Below are positions 47,644 to 59,206 of a stretch of 64,000 nt of DNA, piece after piece. The notes beneath the pieces are model-generated. The model worked only from the letters and a program-made list of their open reading frames with translations. It was not told the DNA's origin and made no database searches. Made by a program: the position numbers and the translations under genes. Position 1 is the first letter of the stretch; each line of letters opens with the position of its first letter. Source of the DNA: Austropuccinia psidii (taxonomy: Eukaryota; Basidiomycota; Pucciniomycetes; Pucciniales; Sphaerophragmiaceae); assembly GCA_023105745.1 (NCBI GenBank), contig JALGQZ010000001.1:65676937-65740936 (forward strand). Direction: 5' to 3'.

Positions 47644-48860
47644 AAACCCTTATACTCCCTTGCAAGATGGTACCAGTTGATACTCCAAACCCAGCAGCCG
47701 TCTGTACAGAGTCATTCGGGGGCCAGAGAGCTGTTTAGTGAAAATATTTTCCAGTCGTTTACTAATAGGTGTCCATGACACAGCAATCCCGTGTTTCATG
47801 ATCAGGTCATTGACAAAGAAAAACACCCAGTTTAAGTACTGCGTCCTTTTCCGTGATCCGTTGTTGAGGGAGACGTTGACTGCTTCTTCATTGTTGCAGA
47901 GGATAATAGCCTTTACCTTTAATCCCAGGTCCTCCAAGTGGGCTAGAGCCTGGAAAAGGTGTTGAGCTGAATATGAGAGGGAAACGTACTTTGCCGCACG
48001 GGTAGAAAGAGCCACCACCCCCTGCCGTCTAGATCCCCACAGGACTGGGAAGACAAAGACTGTTGGAGAGGTAGCCTGTCTGTGACTTCTCATAGTCCCC
48101 TCCCAAGCTCCATTCCAGATTACTGGCGCGATAGTACCAAAGACAGCAAGGGCATCTTCTTCAGGTAACCCAAAAGGTAGTATAGTGCCTCCAAGTGTTT
48201 CTCTGATGAGCATGCCAAGTAGCTTGCCAGAAGGTTGACCATGTACGAAAAATTGAGCCTTGTGTTGAATACCATATAGGAGATGGCCCCCAGTACTGAT
48301 TGTTAGCTTGTAAAGTCGATGGCTCCAAGTACTTATGGGAAAATAAGCTCCAGACTGTCATCAACATGAATCCAAACTGCCATGGTGTGACCACCTTGCT
48401 TAAAGATATAGAGAAATTGCTCCACCTCACTATCTGCAAAGCTCATCTTGTTTAGGATTGCGGAGAAGAATATCCACCAACACCCACCCGCCTGCTTAAT
48501 ACCATACAATGCACACTGGAGGTGAATTACCTGCCCCACTTTTCACAGCATCAAATTAGTCGGTGGCTGGACGTGGACAGTCTTGTCCCCCAGGCTATAT
48601 AGGTAAGATCCACTGATGTTGAAGGAAACCATTGACTACCCTTGATAAACTACTGAAAAGAGAAGCATGCAGAGTGACATGAGAAACGCTGTAGGAGCAG
48701 GCATGTACCCAGAATATGGAAATTTCCTCATGAAAAGAAGTTCGTCTTTAAATTTCTCACTGACCTATTCACATTCGTTTTCAGGTTGAACAACCATTGG
48801 TGCATCAAGAATTTCATCCCTGGCCGCCATAGGATAAGGTTGTAGATTCTGTGCTCCTTA
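47644..48860 (-). pseudogene. Ty1/copia reverse transcriptase-RNase H fragment
   Basis: On the minus strand the 3' half of a copia polyprotein is readable. First comes KVGQVIHLQCALYGIKQAGG (RT, canonical ALYGLKQAGR), then MAVWIHVDDSLE near 48370 (the YVDD box, here HVDD). A frameshift leads to the C-terminal RNase H part: LWGSRRQGVVALSTRAAKYV (canonical ALSTTEAEY), ILCNNEEAVNV, RKRTQYLNWVFFFVNDLI and the end LGLEYQLVPSC. The frame changes near 48330 and 48180. Gag, protease and integrase are missing apart from a few residues near 48840; the right edge abuts the truncated LTR of element IV, which probably replaced the rest. No copia LTR was identified. Confidence 0.8.
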
Positions 48861-48900
48861 AACTGTTGGAGTTCTACCCTGCACAAATACCTCCAGTGTC

Positions 48901-49471
48901 TATTCAGATGTATGATGTTTGCAAAATTGGCATGGAGCTTGTTTTCACCAAAATTTTTGTTCTAGATGGGATATGGGGAAATGGATGGAAACATCAGATA
49001 GTCCTGATTGTTCTATGTCCAAAGTGACCCCATTTTAGGTATCTCACAATAAAACTGTAGAAGTTGGATGTAAAGTGAGTATTTTATTCACCCTTATTTG
49101 GCCTTATTTTGGCCATAACCTTTGTAGTTTTGGTACTAGCTCAATTTGGCTAGTACCATTCTATGGAACTGACTTGAAGCTTCAATTTGAACACCTATTT
49201 GCTGGGGGAAAGCCTCTTTCTCTGGATTTCAGATGAGAGGTGATAATTAAGGTTTATGCTAAGCAACTTCTTTGAGCAGGAATGACTTTATCATTCTATG
49301 CCCTATGATGATTGGAATTTTACTTTCACAAACAGGCAAGTTTCCTCGTTCTTTTGATACCTTTTGGGCTGGTTTGGCTCAGATTCATGTTTTGGTGATA
49401 TTTTTCTCTCCCATTGGTTTATGGTATTTGGCTTTCATGCTTGTGCTCTGGTTTTGAGTGACAGGTGGACA
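48901..49471 (-). repeat. 3' LTR of element IV, truncated
   Basis: On the minus strand it begins TGTCCACCTGTCACTCAAAA at 49471 and matches the first ~570 bp of the family LTR; similarity ends near 48901 (about +/-15 bp). The remaining ~840 bp are missing. Confidence 0.85.
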
Positions 49472-49489
49472 TACCCTCCCTCCAAAAAA
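49472..49489 (-). promoter_or_regulatory. Polypurine tract of element IV
   Basis: Minus strand TTTTTTGGAGGGAGGGTA directly before the LTR start TGTCCACC. Same layout as in elements I and III (T-run, then GGAGGGAGGG). Confidence 0.8.
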
Positions 49490-49583
49490 GCCTCATAATT
49501 GATAAGAATTTTCAGACCTCCTTGAGGCTCTTAACCTTCTCAGGTGAAGGTTACCATCTGGTATGGCATCTTCTTCCAACCAT

Positions 49584-52500
49584 TTATCCTTTCCACTGTT
49601 TGGTTTTGAATCTGAATAAATATTGTAACTGGTCTTTACCATTCAGTATGATCTTCCTGGCCTTGATGATCTTCTTCACAGGCTCAGGGGAGTCTTCCAC
49701 CTCCACTATGTCTTGTGGGGTGTAGGTCTTGTTCCTGGAGGGGAACCTATCCTCTACTGTCTGGAAATAAGGTTTCACCAAGTTCACTGGGAATACTGGG
49801 TTTTTCCTAGAGAATTACCTTGTAAGTTTAACCTCCACTGAATTTTTACCTATCAATTAGATGATAGTGAAGGGTCCCAAAAATGAGTCTCTCATTTTCT
49901 TTGGTCCCTTAAGGATATTAAAGTTGAGTGTAGATACTGAAACTTGGTCCCCTTCCTTGACTTTTGGTTCCAGGTGTGTTTTGTCATACCTCTGTTTGTT
50001 GTACTCTTTAGCCTCAGCTATGCACTCATCAGCTGTATCACATGCCACTAAATTATTTGGCTGTGGGGTGGATAGTCAGAAGATTTTTCTTCAAGTGATC
50101 TACAGGCAATAGGGCATTCCACCCTTTTTCTACCAGTGAGGGTGATTTTCCTGTGGTATAGTGCTGGATGGTGTTGTAAGCCAATTGGAGTGCTGGTAGG
50201 AGTGTGACCCAGTTATGGGTATATGATCCATGGTCCTTATATTCCATGCCATATACACAGAATCTTCTTCTGATGTCCTCAATTATATGGATCATCATTT
50301 CAGCTAAACCATCTATGTGTGGATGATAAGCTGTAGAAAATGCAAGTTTTTTTTCCAATAATGTCATAGAGGTTGGTCCAAAACTCTGATGTGAATTTTG
50401 GGTCCCTATCACTAATGATGATTTTAGGGATTTCATGTGTGGATAGGATGTTATTCCAGAATAACAAGGCTGTACCCATAGCTGTGTCTTCTTTGTGACA
50501 TGGTAGGAACCTTACAATTTGACTATACCTATCAACTATGACTAGGAAAGCATTTAAGTTTTCCTTTCCTTTTGGGAAACCTCCTGTGACCCAGTCCATG
50601 TTTATGGTTTCCCATTGGTGTTTGGGTTCTTCTATATGTTGAAGAAGCCAATATCTCTTCCCATTTTTTCTGTTTGCCTTCTGGAATCTCTCACAATTGT
50701 TGATGTATTAACTCAACTCTTGTTCCAATTGGGTCCATCAAGCTGTCCTTGCTACCCTCTCCTTGGTCCTGTATTCACTCATATGTCCCATATAGGGGCA
50801 GTCATAGCATTCTTACAGGATCAGGGATATGTGGTCTATATCTATCACTGTGAGGGCACTAGTATTCTTCTCTCTGTGATATAGTAGTCCATATATAAGG
50901 AAATATTTATTATCCTTATAGTCCCTTAACCAGGGCTCCTCTAGATAGGATTTTAGCTCTGGGCTCCTGTACTTCTTTTGAAGGAGTTGTAACAATATGC
51001 TACACTGTTTGTGCCTGGCATAGGTTTTGGTGACTGAACTGAGAAACTCATTATGAAGTTTGGAAAAAATTATTCCCAATATGAGAGTTTCTGTTCCTTC
51101 TGGTTCAGTGTTATAACTGTCTGAGGGACCAAATTCTAGTTCCCATTAAGAAAATTTGAAGTTCATTCTCCTGTCTCTTTCCATGAATGGATGGGAATTT
51201 TGGAAGCTACTTCAGAGTCATAAGCTGGGTTGCTTGTGTCATTGTCCAATGGTCATCTACCAAGGCCATCTGCATTGGTGTGGCTTTTGCCTTCTTTTTA
51301 TATGATGGTCATGCTACCTCTATACTCTTGGATGGAAAATTTCTGTCACAAAATGTGTCTATTTGTAGTATTCATGTTAGGTAAAGACTTCAAGGCTGTT
51401 CAGTATGTATAGACTTCAGAGACTGCACCCTCCAAGTAATAATGGATTTTTTCTAGAGCCCAGACTAGACATAAGGATTCAGTTTGAGTAGCTCCATACC
51501 TGGACTCTGAATCTTTCAATTTCCTGGAGATGTAGCATATTACTCCCTCCCTTGGTTCACCATCCACAATCTGTCTTTGGTGAAGGGATGCTCCTAGGCC
51601 TTGACTACAAGCTACATCTATATAAGGCTGAATGGTAATTCAAAGTCAGGTAATATGAGGAAAGGTGAATTAGTGAGTTCATATTAGATACTCTAATATT
51701 CATCCCTCCTTTCCTTGGTAATTTTAAAAACTACATCTTTTGAATATAACTTGTATAGACTACTAGTTATATGGGAAAAGCTTTTGATGTGGTTTCTGTA
51801 GTAGCTAGCAAAAACACTGAAATATTGCATATCTTTGATGTTATTTGGTACTGACGTTTGCAGTACTTCTGCTACTTTGTTCTGATCTATCGCCAGGATA
51901 AGGCCTGAGGCTTTATTCCATAGTGCCAATAGTTCTTGTTGGCCAAAATTTCACTTCTTAAGTGAAATTTTCAGATTAATGGGTGTACATTTACTAAGGA
52001 CTCTGTCTATTTACTGCACATTTTCTTCCAACGTCTCTGAGTATATAATGATATAATCACTATATACCACCATCCAGCCTTCCAATATTTCCTCTTGACA
52101 TATTGTGTCCATCATCCTCTGGAAATGGGATGGGGCATTCTTGATGGCAAATGGCATCCTGGCATACTCATATATGCTCATATGAAATATAATCGTGAGT
52201 AGCTTCATGAAGTTTGGTTTAACTGAATTCTGGTGAAAACCTTCCATAAAATCCATCTTGGTTATGTACTTGGCTTTTGCCAGCTTGTGTAGGGCATGAG
52301 GTATTCTTGGTATAGCGTACCTATCAGCTTTTGTGTAGTTATTCAGGGCTCTAAGATCCCCACACAACCTAGATCTGCCATCATGCAAAGTGATGAGGAC
52401 AGGAGTGGTGATTTCCACTATTTCATTGTGTCCTATATTCCTGATGACATCCATATATAGGAGTTGATTGATGGGTTCTTCAATTCATTTCCTAGCTTAC
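49584..52500 (-). pseudogene. pol of element IV: RT, RNase H, integrase, chromodomain
   Basis: RT is readable at 52454-52011 (CGDLRALNNYTKADRYAIPR, ARMPFAIKNAPSHFQRMMD); the catalytic box is VVYSDYIIIYSE where YIDD is expected, so the isoleucine and the second aspartate are lost. The connection and RNase H follow in pieces to about 51100. The integrase finger region is at 51079-50813, and the core at 50599-50053 ([19 protein letters not shown], and [11 protein letters not shown] with the glutamate kept) is split by a frameshift near 50350. The C-terminus (50048-49584) includes EGDQVSVSTLNFNILKGPKK and a chromodomain-like tail. Many stops. Non-functional. Confidence 0.88.
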
Positions 52501-53960
52501 AGGCTTTCTGGATATGAAGGTATTCTGAGCATGGGTGGATAAGGTCTTTCCACATCTAGATATAGCTTTATATCATGGCCTCTGATCTTGCCCAAGAGTT
52601 CTTCACCAATTGGAGAAGCTGGTCCATTTTTCCTCAGTATTTTCAGTAAACTAACTTTTGTTTACCGGTGAGGTTAGCACTGAATTGGCTGTCTTTAAAT
52701 TCATTCAGAAATTCCTCTAGAGGGTCTTGGTTAGACCCCTGGTATATATCAAGTGAAAATTTCCTTTTGTTGTTTGTACCTATGGTAATGTGCCTGTTTT
52801 TACTATTTTAAATTTCAATGAAATGCATCCTTTGGTAGTATGTTCCCAGTAAGAATCCCTGGATGTGAGCATTGTCAATCACTATAAGCTCTGTGTTGAG
52901 TCTGATATTACGTTTCCTATGAGGTATGATTATCTATTTGATAATGGTCCCAATGGATGTCATCTTCCCTGATGCACTTTTGAAGTTCTTTTCCTTGGTT
53001 GGCAAGAGTTTCTTCTCCCAATTTGGGAAGTGGTTGTCCAGGTATTCTCTGGCTACTATTGAGAAGTGTGCCCCACTATCAATGATCAATAGGTGTTGAG
53101 TATTGTCAATACAAACAGTCAGCTTTGTGGCTGTTCCATGTATATATGCCATTCCTCTAGTTGGTGTGACTAGGAAGGTCTGTGAATCTTGTGTGTGCTT
53201 AATTAATTTTTTTTACAGTATCTTGTGGCATTCCTGCTTCAAACTGTATATCCTGAATTTCTAGTTGTGTTTCCACTTGGTACTCCACTAGAAATTCCTT
53301 TTTTGGGTCTCGGTCATAATCAGAGTGTTCTCTGATGGCATCACCCATAGAGACTGATTCAAAATCCTCTGTTGGGGATTCTTCCTGTGGAACCTCTTCA
53401 ATAGCATAGACTTTTTTCTTTGCCTTTGGACAGTTGTTAGCATAGTGGTCTGTTGACCCACAATTGTGACAAGAGGTTTTCTTCTTGATCACTTCTGCCA
53501 ATCTTTCTTTGGGTTTGTCCTTGATGTCCACCCTGAAACGTTGTTTCTCTTTGAAACCACTTCTTTGTACAGGGAATATTTCTCTATATTTTTACTTTTC
53601 CTCACATCTTGTAAGGTATTGGTAATTTCACCTAGAGTGAAAATATGTTTGCATCTGCATTTTATTGCATGCTCTAGTTCTCCTGGCATCCATGTCAAGG
53701 GCTTGCTATTCCTAATTTTAGTGTTAATTTGATGATGAATGGCTTTAAGTATTTTAGACTGTCTAAGAAACCCCTCATATGGATCTTTGTCCGTAGAGTA
53801 CTTGTGATTTTCAAATTACATGGTCTTTTGCCATATCCAAGTACCATTTCTGTACTTCTGGATTATTTGACTCTTTCACCATTGCAATTTTCTTCTGCCA
53901 TTTATTTCTTTCATTTCTGTGTACCAAATACTAGCAAGTCCTTTGAATTCTGTATTTAAT
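52501..53960 (-). pseudogene. Gag 3' part, zinc knuckle and protease of element IV
   Basis: A capsid remnant at about 53960-53489 leads to a zinc knuckle with intact spacing, CHNCGSTDHYANNC, near 53470-53428. An acidic linker follows, then the protease at 53152-52934 with LLIIDSGAHFSIVAREYL (DSG active site retained) and the flap-side FKSASGKMTSIGT. Stops and frame changes separate the pieces (for example at 53199), and 52930-52500 has only scattered protease-RT linker. Confidence 0.82.
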
Positions 53961-54644
53961 CTGGCAATCTGGTATTCTTGGTACATCAATGAAAAGTAAA
54001 TTAATATAATAAATGGGCTCCATGAGATCATATTCTCCTACAACAGAGAGGTTCAACGAGCTTGAGGCCTTTGGAAGCTGTTTCAGTCTCTCTTCTCTGA
54101 ATAAGTCATGTTATCTCCATCTTGTTATTGTGATTGAGATCTTGGATTATTATACAACAGGAAATCTGGTTTTATATCCTCTTGGTATTGAGTATCAAAA
54201 GCATGGCCTTGTGGTTGGGGATTCATGTTTTGGCAGACATTGAAAACTTTGTTTATGTCTTGATCCAGACAATCCCTGTCCCTCTTTCAGTGGTATTTCT
54301 CTTCAAAGAATTGATTTGGTCTTTTATTAGTTTCTTCAGCGGTTGTTCTTCATTAAGAATAGCTCTCTTGGATGGCTTTTATTGTTGCTTCTTGCAACCT
54401 TACATTGCTCCTATGGAGTTCATTTATAATCTCTTGAATTTGAACTGAAAATTGGGACCTTTGTGACCACAGTTGATCACTGTTTAAGTTACTTTCAGGT
54501 GTAACAACATCGTGTTGATTCTGAGTGGGGGTAATATTTCTTTTAATGGGGCTACATATAATAGAAGTATTTAAGACTATTTATGGCTCTTGTGTACTTC
54601 TTTCACCAAGTCCAACAGCTTCTATATTATTGGGTCTGACTCTC
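53961..54644 (-). pseudogene. Middle of element IV gag, heavily decayed
   Basis: Bridges the two-frame 5' gag and the capsid. No frame longer than about 100 codons on the minus strand; plus-strand frames here are chance. By position it should hold the Gag coiled coil and capsid start. Confidence 0.5.
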
Positions 54645-55296
54645 TCATTCTGTGGATGAAAGAAGTCTTGTTTTTCCCTTTGTATCCTTGTCTTCTCCTG
54701 AAAAATACCTGGGATTGCAAAGAATGATGACTCTTGGCCACTGATCTTCTGGTGCCAAATTGTGTGAAGCCTCTGGAGAGTTGGGTTGGTTCACTCCTTG
54801 TGAGCCTGAAGGAATCAGAGTAGGCTCTGTCTGTTTCAATATTTCTTCTATAGCTTGGATGGTGGCTTGATTTTCCCTTATCCTAGTTTCCCTCTTCTCC
54901 AGGAGTTTGAACTTCCTGTTGGTATTCCATCTTTTGGTGATTATAATAAGATCTTCTAAGGGCATCTCTTTGAGACATATCTTCTGGAAACTTGCCTCAA
55001 TGTCTGCCCATTGTGATGCTAGGTTTAACCTCTTCTTGTCCATGCTCCAATGGAAGAAATATTTGAGGAGTTGGTGGAGCTGAAAAACTTGATCCATGTC
55101 CTTCCAGTAATCTGTTTTGAGGTTTCTGTTGAATTGAAAGGTGAATGGCAGAGTGGGTATGATTTCCCTCAGTGTCTTTCCATCCACTACTGTGGCCAAG
55201 GTGTCCAGTTCCTGGTATCCTGGTTCTGAACAGTCCTTGTCTGTCCTTTGGCTGGTTCCTTGGGATTCCAACATTCCTGAGGTTTACAGGGGACAT
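54645..55296 (-). pseudogene. 5' gag of element IV with two overlapping open frames
   Basis: One frame (55274-54645, 209 codons) encodes a tryptophan- and charge-rich helical protein (SMDKKRLNLASQWADIEASF, LIIITKRWN, a basic heptad-like stretch RETRIRENQATIQAIEEILK). The other (55296-54997, 99 codons, then a stop) encodes S/P/Q/G-rich residues starting MSPVNLRNVGIPRNQPKDRQ. This mirrors the arrangement in element I: an aromatic helical product in one frame over a disordered product in the Gag-like frame. Sequence similarity between the two families is slight, so the likeness is mainly of layout and composition. The copy is decayed. Confidence 0.55.
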
Positions 55297-56242
55297 ATTG
55301 CTGTTTGCAAGCAGTCAAGAACTTCATTTTCTTGGAGTATTTACCGTTTACTGTGCCTTGTACAAATTTTATTTCCACTGCTTTCGGAAATTTGCCTTTA
55401 GAAGTTACAACTGGTTTAATTACTGTAATCTTCCCTGTAAAGGATATCAAGGTTGATTTTCATTGTATGGAAGCAGATTTTTGTGGTTTCCTAGTCCTCT
55501 GAGTGGCTATTGGTGTCCACCGTTTGGCGGTGATGAGGCCTTCACTGTGCCTTTTTCCTTTGCCCTTGTTTCCTTATGTTTCTAAAGGTGCCACTGGTGC
55601 ATTGCCTTGTGATTTTCTCTCAGGTGGAATGAAACTTTTTTCCACTCAATCAAAAGAAATGAGGTTTTATGTCAGTTAAGACTCCTTAAAATGCTATTTG
55701 CACATCTAAGAATGGCCTCTGTGCAATATATTACTGTATTGTGCCCTTGTATTATGACTTATAATTGAAATTATCAATTATACCCCAAAAATACTGTATG
55801 GTGGATTTATGGTTTAAAGTTTGTATCCCACTATCTCACAGATTAACTTGTCATTAACAAGTGTAATCTTATGAGTGGTTCTGTAATGGATAATTGAAAT
55901 TATCAATATGTCCAACCATGCCTCTGAATCTTTTATTTAAAGTAAAGAGGTTTTATTTTATTAAAAAAACAATGTATTGAGGGTTGTTAGGTCTTTTTAT
56001 ATTGAAAAACATGCCCAAAATAGTCTGTGGTGATTAGGTTATAATCAAACCATGTAAAAAAGCAAAAAATAAAAAAATTCAGTGGTATATGTTTATATAC
56101 CACTAAAAAAATTAATAATATATTAGTTTTTTTTTTAAAAAACATTTTATGCCTAAAAGAAAAAAAAGGAATGATTAAAGAAGAAAATTAAGGACAAACT
56201 CACTTTTTATGCCAAAAATAGTCCAAAAAAGGTCAAAAACAA
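55297..56242 (-). other. Leader of element IV
   Basis: Non-coding stretch between primer site and gag, very AT-rich from 55900 to 56220. The minus frame 55450-55187 overlaps the gag start and may be leader read-through. No clear conserved motif. Confidence 0.5.
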
Positions 56243-56256
56243 GGCCAGACCCCCAA
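56243..56256 (-). promoter_or_regulatory. Primer binding site of element IV
   Basis: Minus strand: LTR end ...CAGCCAGAAA, then GC, then TTGGGGGTCTGGCC. Same position and nearly the same sequence as in element II, which has an unrelated LTR. Confidence 0.75.
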
Positions 56257-56258
56257 GC

Positions 56259-57672
56259 TTTCTGGCTGAGTCTATGATGCAGTAATAATAGTATATGAAA
56301 ATTTAAATATGGCTTTTAAAAGGACAATTATTATTAAAAAAGGTTTTAAATAATAATATAAGGGCTTAACTATTGTAGAATAGTTGTGATGAGCGCTGTT
56401 GAAAGCCCTGGGTGCAGTCTTACCGGATGGGTTACTATGAGAAGAGCTAAGATACACTGAGATTTAAGCTATACCTGATTATTTTTCAAGATTATAACTG
56501 TTCTTGACAGTTTTAGTATGTAGGAATTCAAGAGTAGGATGGGGATTCCTTTTCTCTTCCAGAAAAGGCCTCCTTTTATCCTTAAATGGGGTGTAAAGGA
56601 CCTCTAGACCATCCATGTAAAGAAAGTGGAGATTTTTCACTTGTGAGTGCTGGAATGTGGGTTTCAAAATGCCTTTATACTCTTTATTGGGCTCAGATGT
56701 GGTTTTGAAACCACATCTGGGCAGTTTTCCCCAATACAGGGTGAAACCTTTCATCTGGGGACCACACAGCCCTCTTCTGACATGTATGACATGTAGATGA
56801 CTGTAAAGAACCTGTATGAGAACCCATTATTGAATGAACTATGAGGTATTGAGGTATAAAAAAGCATCTTTGTCTATTTGACACCTCATAATCATAGCTA
56901 TGGGATAGTATCCCACAGTAAAGGTGTATTGGCCAATCTGTCGGATTTTATCCTTGAAGCTGCTATACCTTTGTCAGGTTTTAAAATATTGAGCTCAGAG
57001 TTGGTTCATTGTGTAGCACTGGATGGGATCTACACAATGATACCTCATTTGGTATGGTTAACATTAAATATGGCAAAGTTATGCTATGTTTAATTTTTGT
57101 TATTCAGATTTATGATTTTTGCCACATCTGTATGAAACTTGTTTGCCCCATAGCTTTTGTTGTGGATGAAATATGTGGAAATGTATGGAGCCATTAGATA
57201 GCCGTTATTTTGTGCTTTCCAAAATGATCCCACCTTAGGTATCTCACAGTGAATCTGCAGGAGTTAGATGTGAGGTGAATATTTTATTCACCCTTATTTG
57301 ACCTTATCTTGGCCATAACTTGTGTGGTTTTGATGACACCTCAAGTTGACTAGTACCATTGGACAGACCTGACCTGGAGCTTCAATTTGAATACCCATTT
57401 GCTTGAGCTACAACTCTTTATCTGGATTTTAGATGAGAAGTTAAAATTAAGTTTGATGATCAGTAACTTCTTTGAGCAGGAATAACATTGTTATTCTGTG
57501 TCCTACGATGATTGAACTTTTACTTTTGGAAAAAAGTGATTTTGCCCTTTTTTTTGATACTCTTTGAGATGGTTTGGCTCAGCTCCATGTTTTTGGTAGT
57601 ATTTTGCTCTGCCATTGGTTTATGGTATTTGGCTGTCATGCTTGTGCTCTAGTTTTCACTCACAGGCTGACA
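56259..57672 (-). repeat. 5' LTR of element IV
   Basis: 1414 bp; minus strand starts TGTCAGCCTGTGAGTG at 57672 and ends next to the primer site at 56259, where the usual CTGACA end has decayed to CAGAAA. Nested hairpin: outer arms 56681-56690 and 56731-56740 (left arm degraded), inner AGATGTGGTTT/AAACCACATCT perfect at 56695-56705 and 56708-56718. CATTGTGTAG/CTACACAATG at 57007-57016 and 57030-57039. The flanking five bases do not match across the element because the left end is lost. Confidence 0.92.
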
Positions 57673-58520
57673 GTTTCATTATGATTTCACCATCACCAAA
57701 TTTTGAAAGAATGATCAATCCCAGTCGATACCATCATTATACGTCTACTAGAAGCCCTCTGGAATATAGGAGGGAGGATTTTACTACATAGAGAGCCCTT
57801 TTTACCTCTATTTCCCCCTCAGATGCATCAAAATAATTAAAAATATTAAATACAAAGGTAATAAGTTTATTCTTTTCATATAACTCTATTATATGATTAA
57901 AGACTCAAGTGTATTTTAATAGTAAGCATCAATCCTATACATGATTACACCAATATTTAATTGTTTTTTGAAATTATCTCTAAAATCTTTAATTCCATGT
58001 AAAATCAAGAATATTTGTAATTTATTCTATTTTTATTTTCAAATACAATTTAAATAAGTTTCATTCACATTGTTTGGCATAAATATATTCAAAACTATTA
58101 TATTAAGTGTTGAGAGTAGGTCATTTTCTCTTTTTATAATAATTTCTCTTTATTATTATTCTTGATAATTCTTTTATCAATATAAATAATATTTACATCA
58201 ACATTTAACTTTAATATAGGTAATATCACTGTAATAAATTTCTTATTATTATTGTATAACAGTTTTTTACCCATTTTCTATTTGTTGGTAACAATAATAA
58301 AGTGCCATGAATATATTAATTACTAATTATGAATATATTTACTTTTGTTATGTTATTTCTATAATATAATTTAGTTTATTTAGCTTATTCAAATAATAAA
58401 AATATTTTTATGCCATAATAATAATTCTTTATCATATTTATTACCTTGATAGAAAAATTCGAAGCACAATAAGTAAAATACTAGGAATATTTACTTATTG
58501 TTTGGTAGTCAAAGATTACA
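57673..58520 (+). repeat. Truncated 5' LTR of element V (3' part)
   Basis: About 850 bp of AT-rich sequence ending AAAGATTACA, followed by TT and a primer-site-like TGAGGGCCTGGAAG. The ending and spacing match the LTR of elements I and II (CATCTTACA-TT-TGGGGGCCTGG), but the body is too diverged to align by eye. The left limit is simply where the element IV LTR stops. Confidence 0.55.
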
Positions 58521-58522
58521 TT

Positions 58523-58534
58523 TGAGGGCCTGGA
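58523..58534 (+). promoter_or_regulatory. Primer binding site of element V
   Basis: TGAGGGCCTGGA, two bases after the LTR-like end TTACA; one change from the TGGGGGCCTGG of element II. Confidence 0.55.
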
Positions 58535-59206
58535 AGTGATTTTTACTTGAAAGAACTTTCAAAAGATTCAAATTGGGTTTATTCAAGGACAAATAATATT
58601 TATAATCATAAAATTACATAATTTTTTAATTATTAATTTCAAAACCTATTGAGGCATTTGGAACACAATTTTACTGTCTTACACGTGGTTTTTCACATCC
58701 TTAGACTTGCAAGAACTTTCTTTTAGTGACTTCAGTCATTGAAAAGATATCTATAAGTGACAAAAAAAATGTATATTATAGCTTAATTAAAAAAAAGAAT
58801 CATATTAATTTCTATTTTCTTCTTTAAAAATGTAAAATAAAAAAAATAAATAAACATGATAGGAATCATCTTTATTCCTTTTAATTAATTTTTTTATATT
58901 CAAAAAGATATAACAGCAATTTTTACATGGGAATTGCCATATAGTCTCAAAGAATCACACTTTTTTCAAAAAGAATTATGTTTCTTTGTATTTTTTAGTG
59001 TTTGGAGACAATGAAACAGAGGACAATCAAACCACTGTTGTGAGATTGGTGGAGAAAACATTTCAAATTTCTCCAACATCAGTTTTCCATAAGAAAAGAA
59101 AAACTAAAAAATTAGTTTTTCCAGGATTCACTGTTCAGGAGTGTGAAGGTGAGTACCTCTGTTAATATTGCCCTAAAAAGACTTTTTATATTTCATTTTC
59201 TCTGAT
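58535..59206 (+). other. Leader of element V
   Basis: AT-rich; contains TTTTTTAG (58995-59002) followed by a protein-like stretch (59005-59152: ETEDNQTTVVRLVEKTFQIS ... LVFPGFTVQECEG) and a strong donor-like GAAG/GTGAGT at 59150. This would fit a small exon or upstream frame. The matching place in element II has a 67-codon frame. Confidence 0.45.

Larger units (their letters stand above)
48901..57672 (-). mobile_element. Element IV: decayed Ty3/chromovirus, minus strand
   Basis: Parts in order on the minus strand: 5' LTR (57672-56259), primer binding site, leader, two-frame gag 5' region, zinc knuckle, protease, RT, RNase H, integrase, chromodomain-like end, polypurine tract, and a 3' LTR cut short after about 570 bp, where copia sequence begins. 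Coding parts are broken by many stops and frameshifts. It belongs to a different family from elements I-III (different LTR, diverged Gag) but shares the type of primer site. It is the reference that identifies the five solo LTRs in the window. Confidence 0.88.

Noticed and set aside
53466..54448. Plus-strand frames opposite element IV gag
   Set aside because: Hydrophobic antisense shadows of a decayed minus-strand gag.
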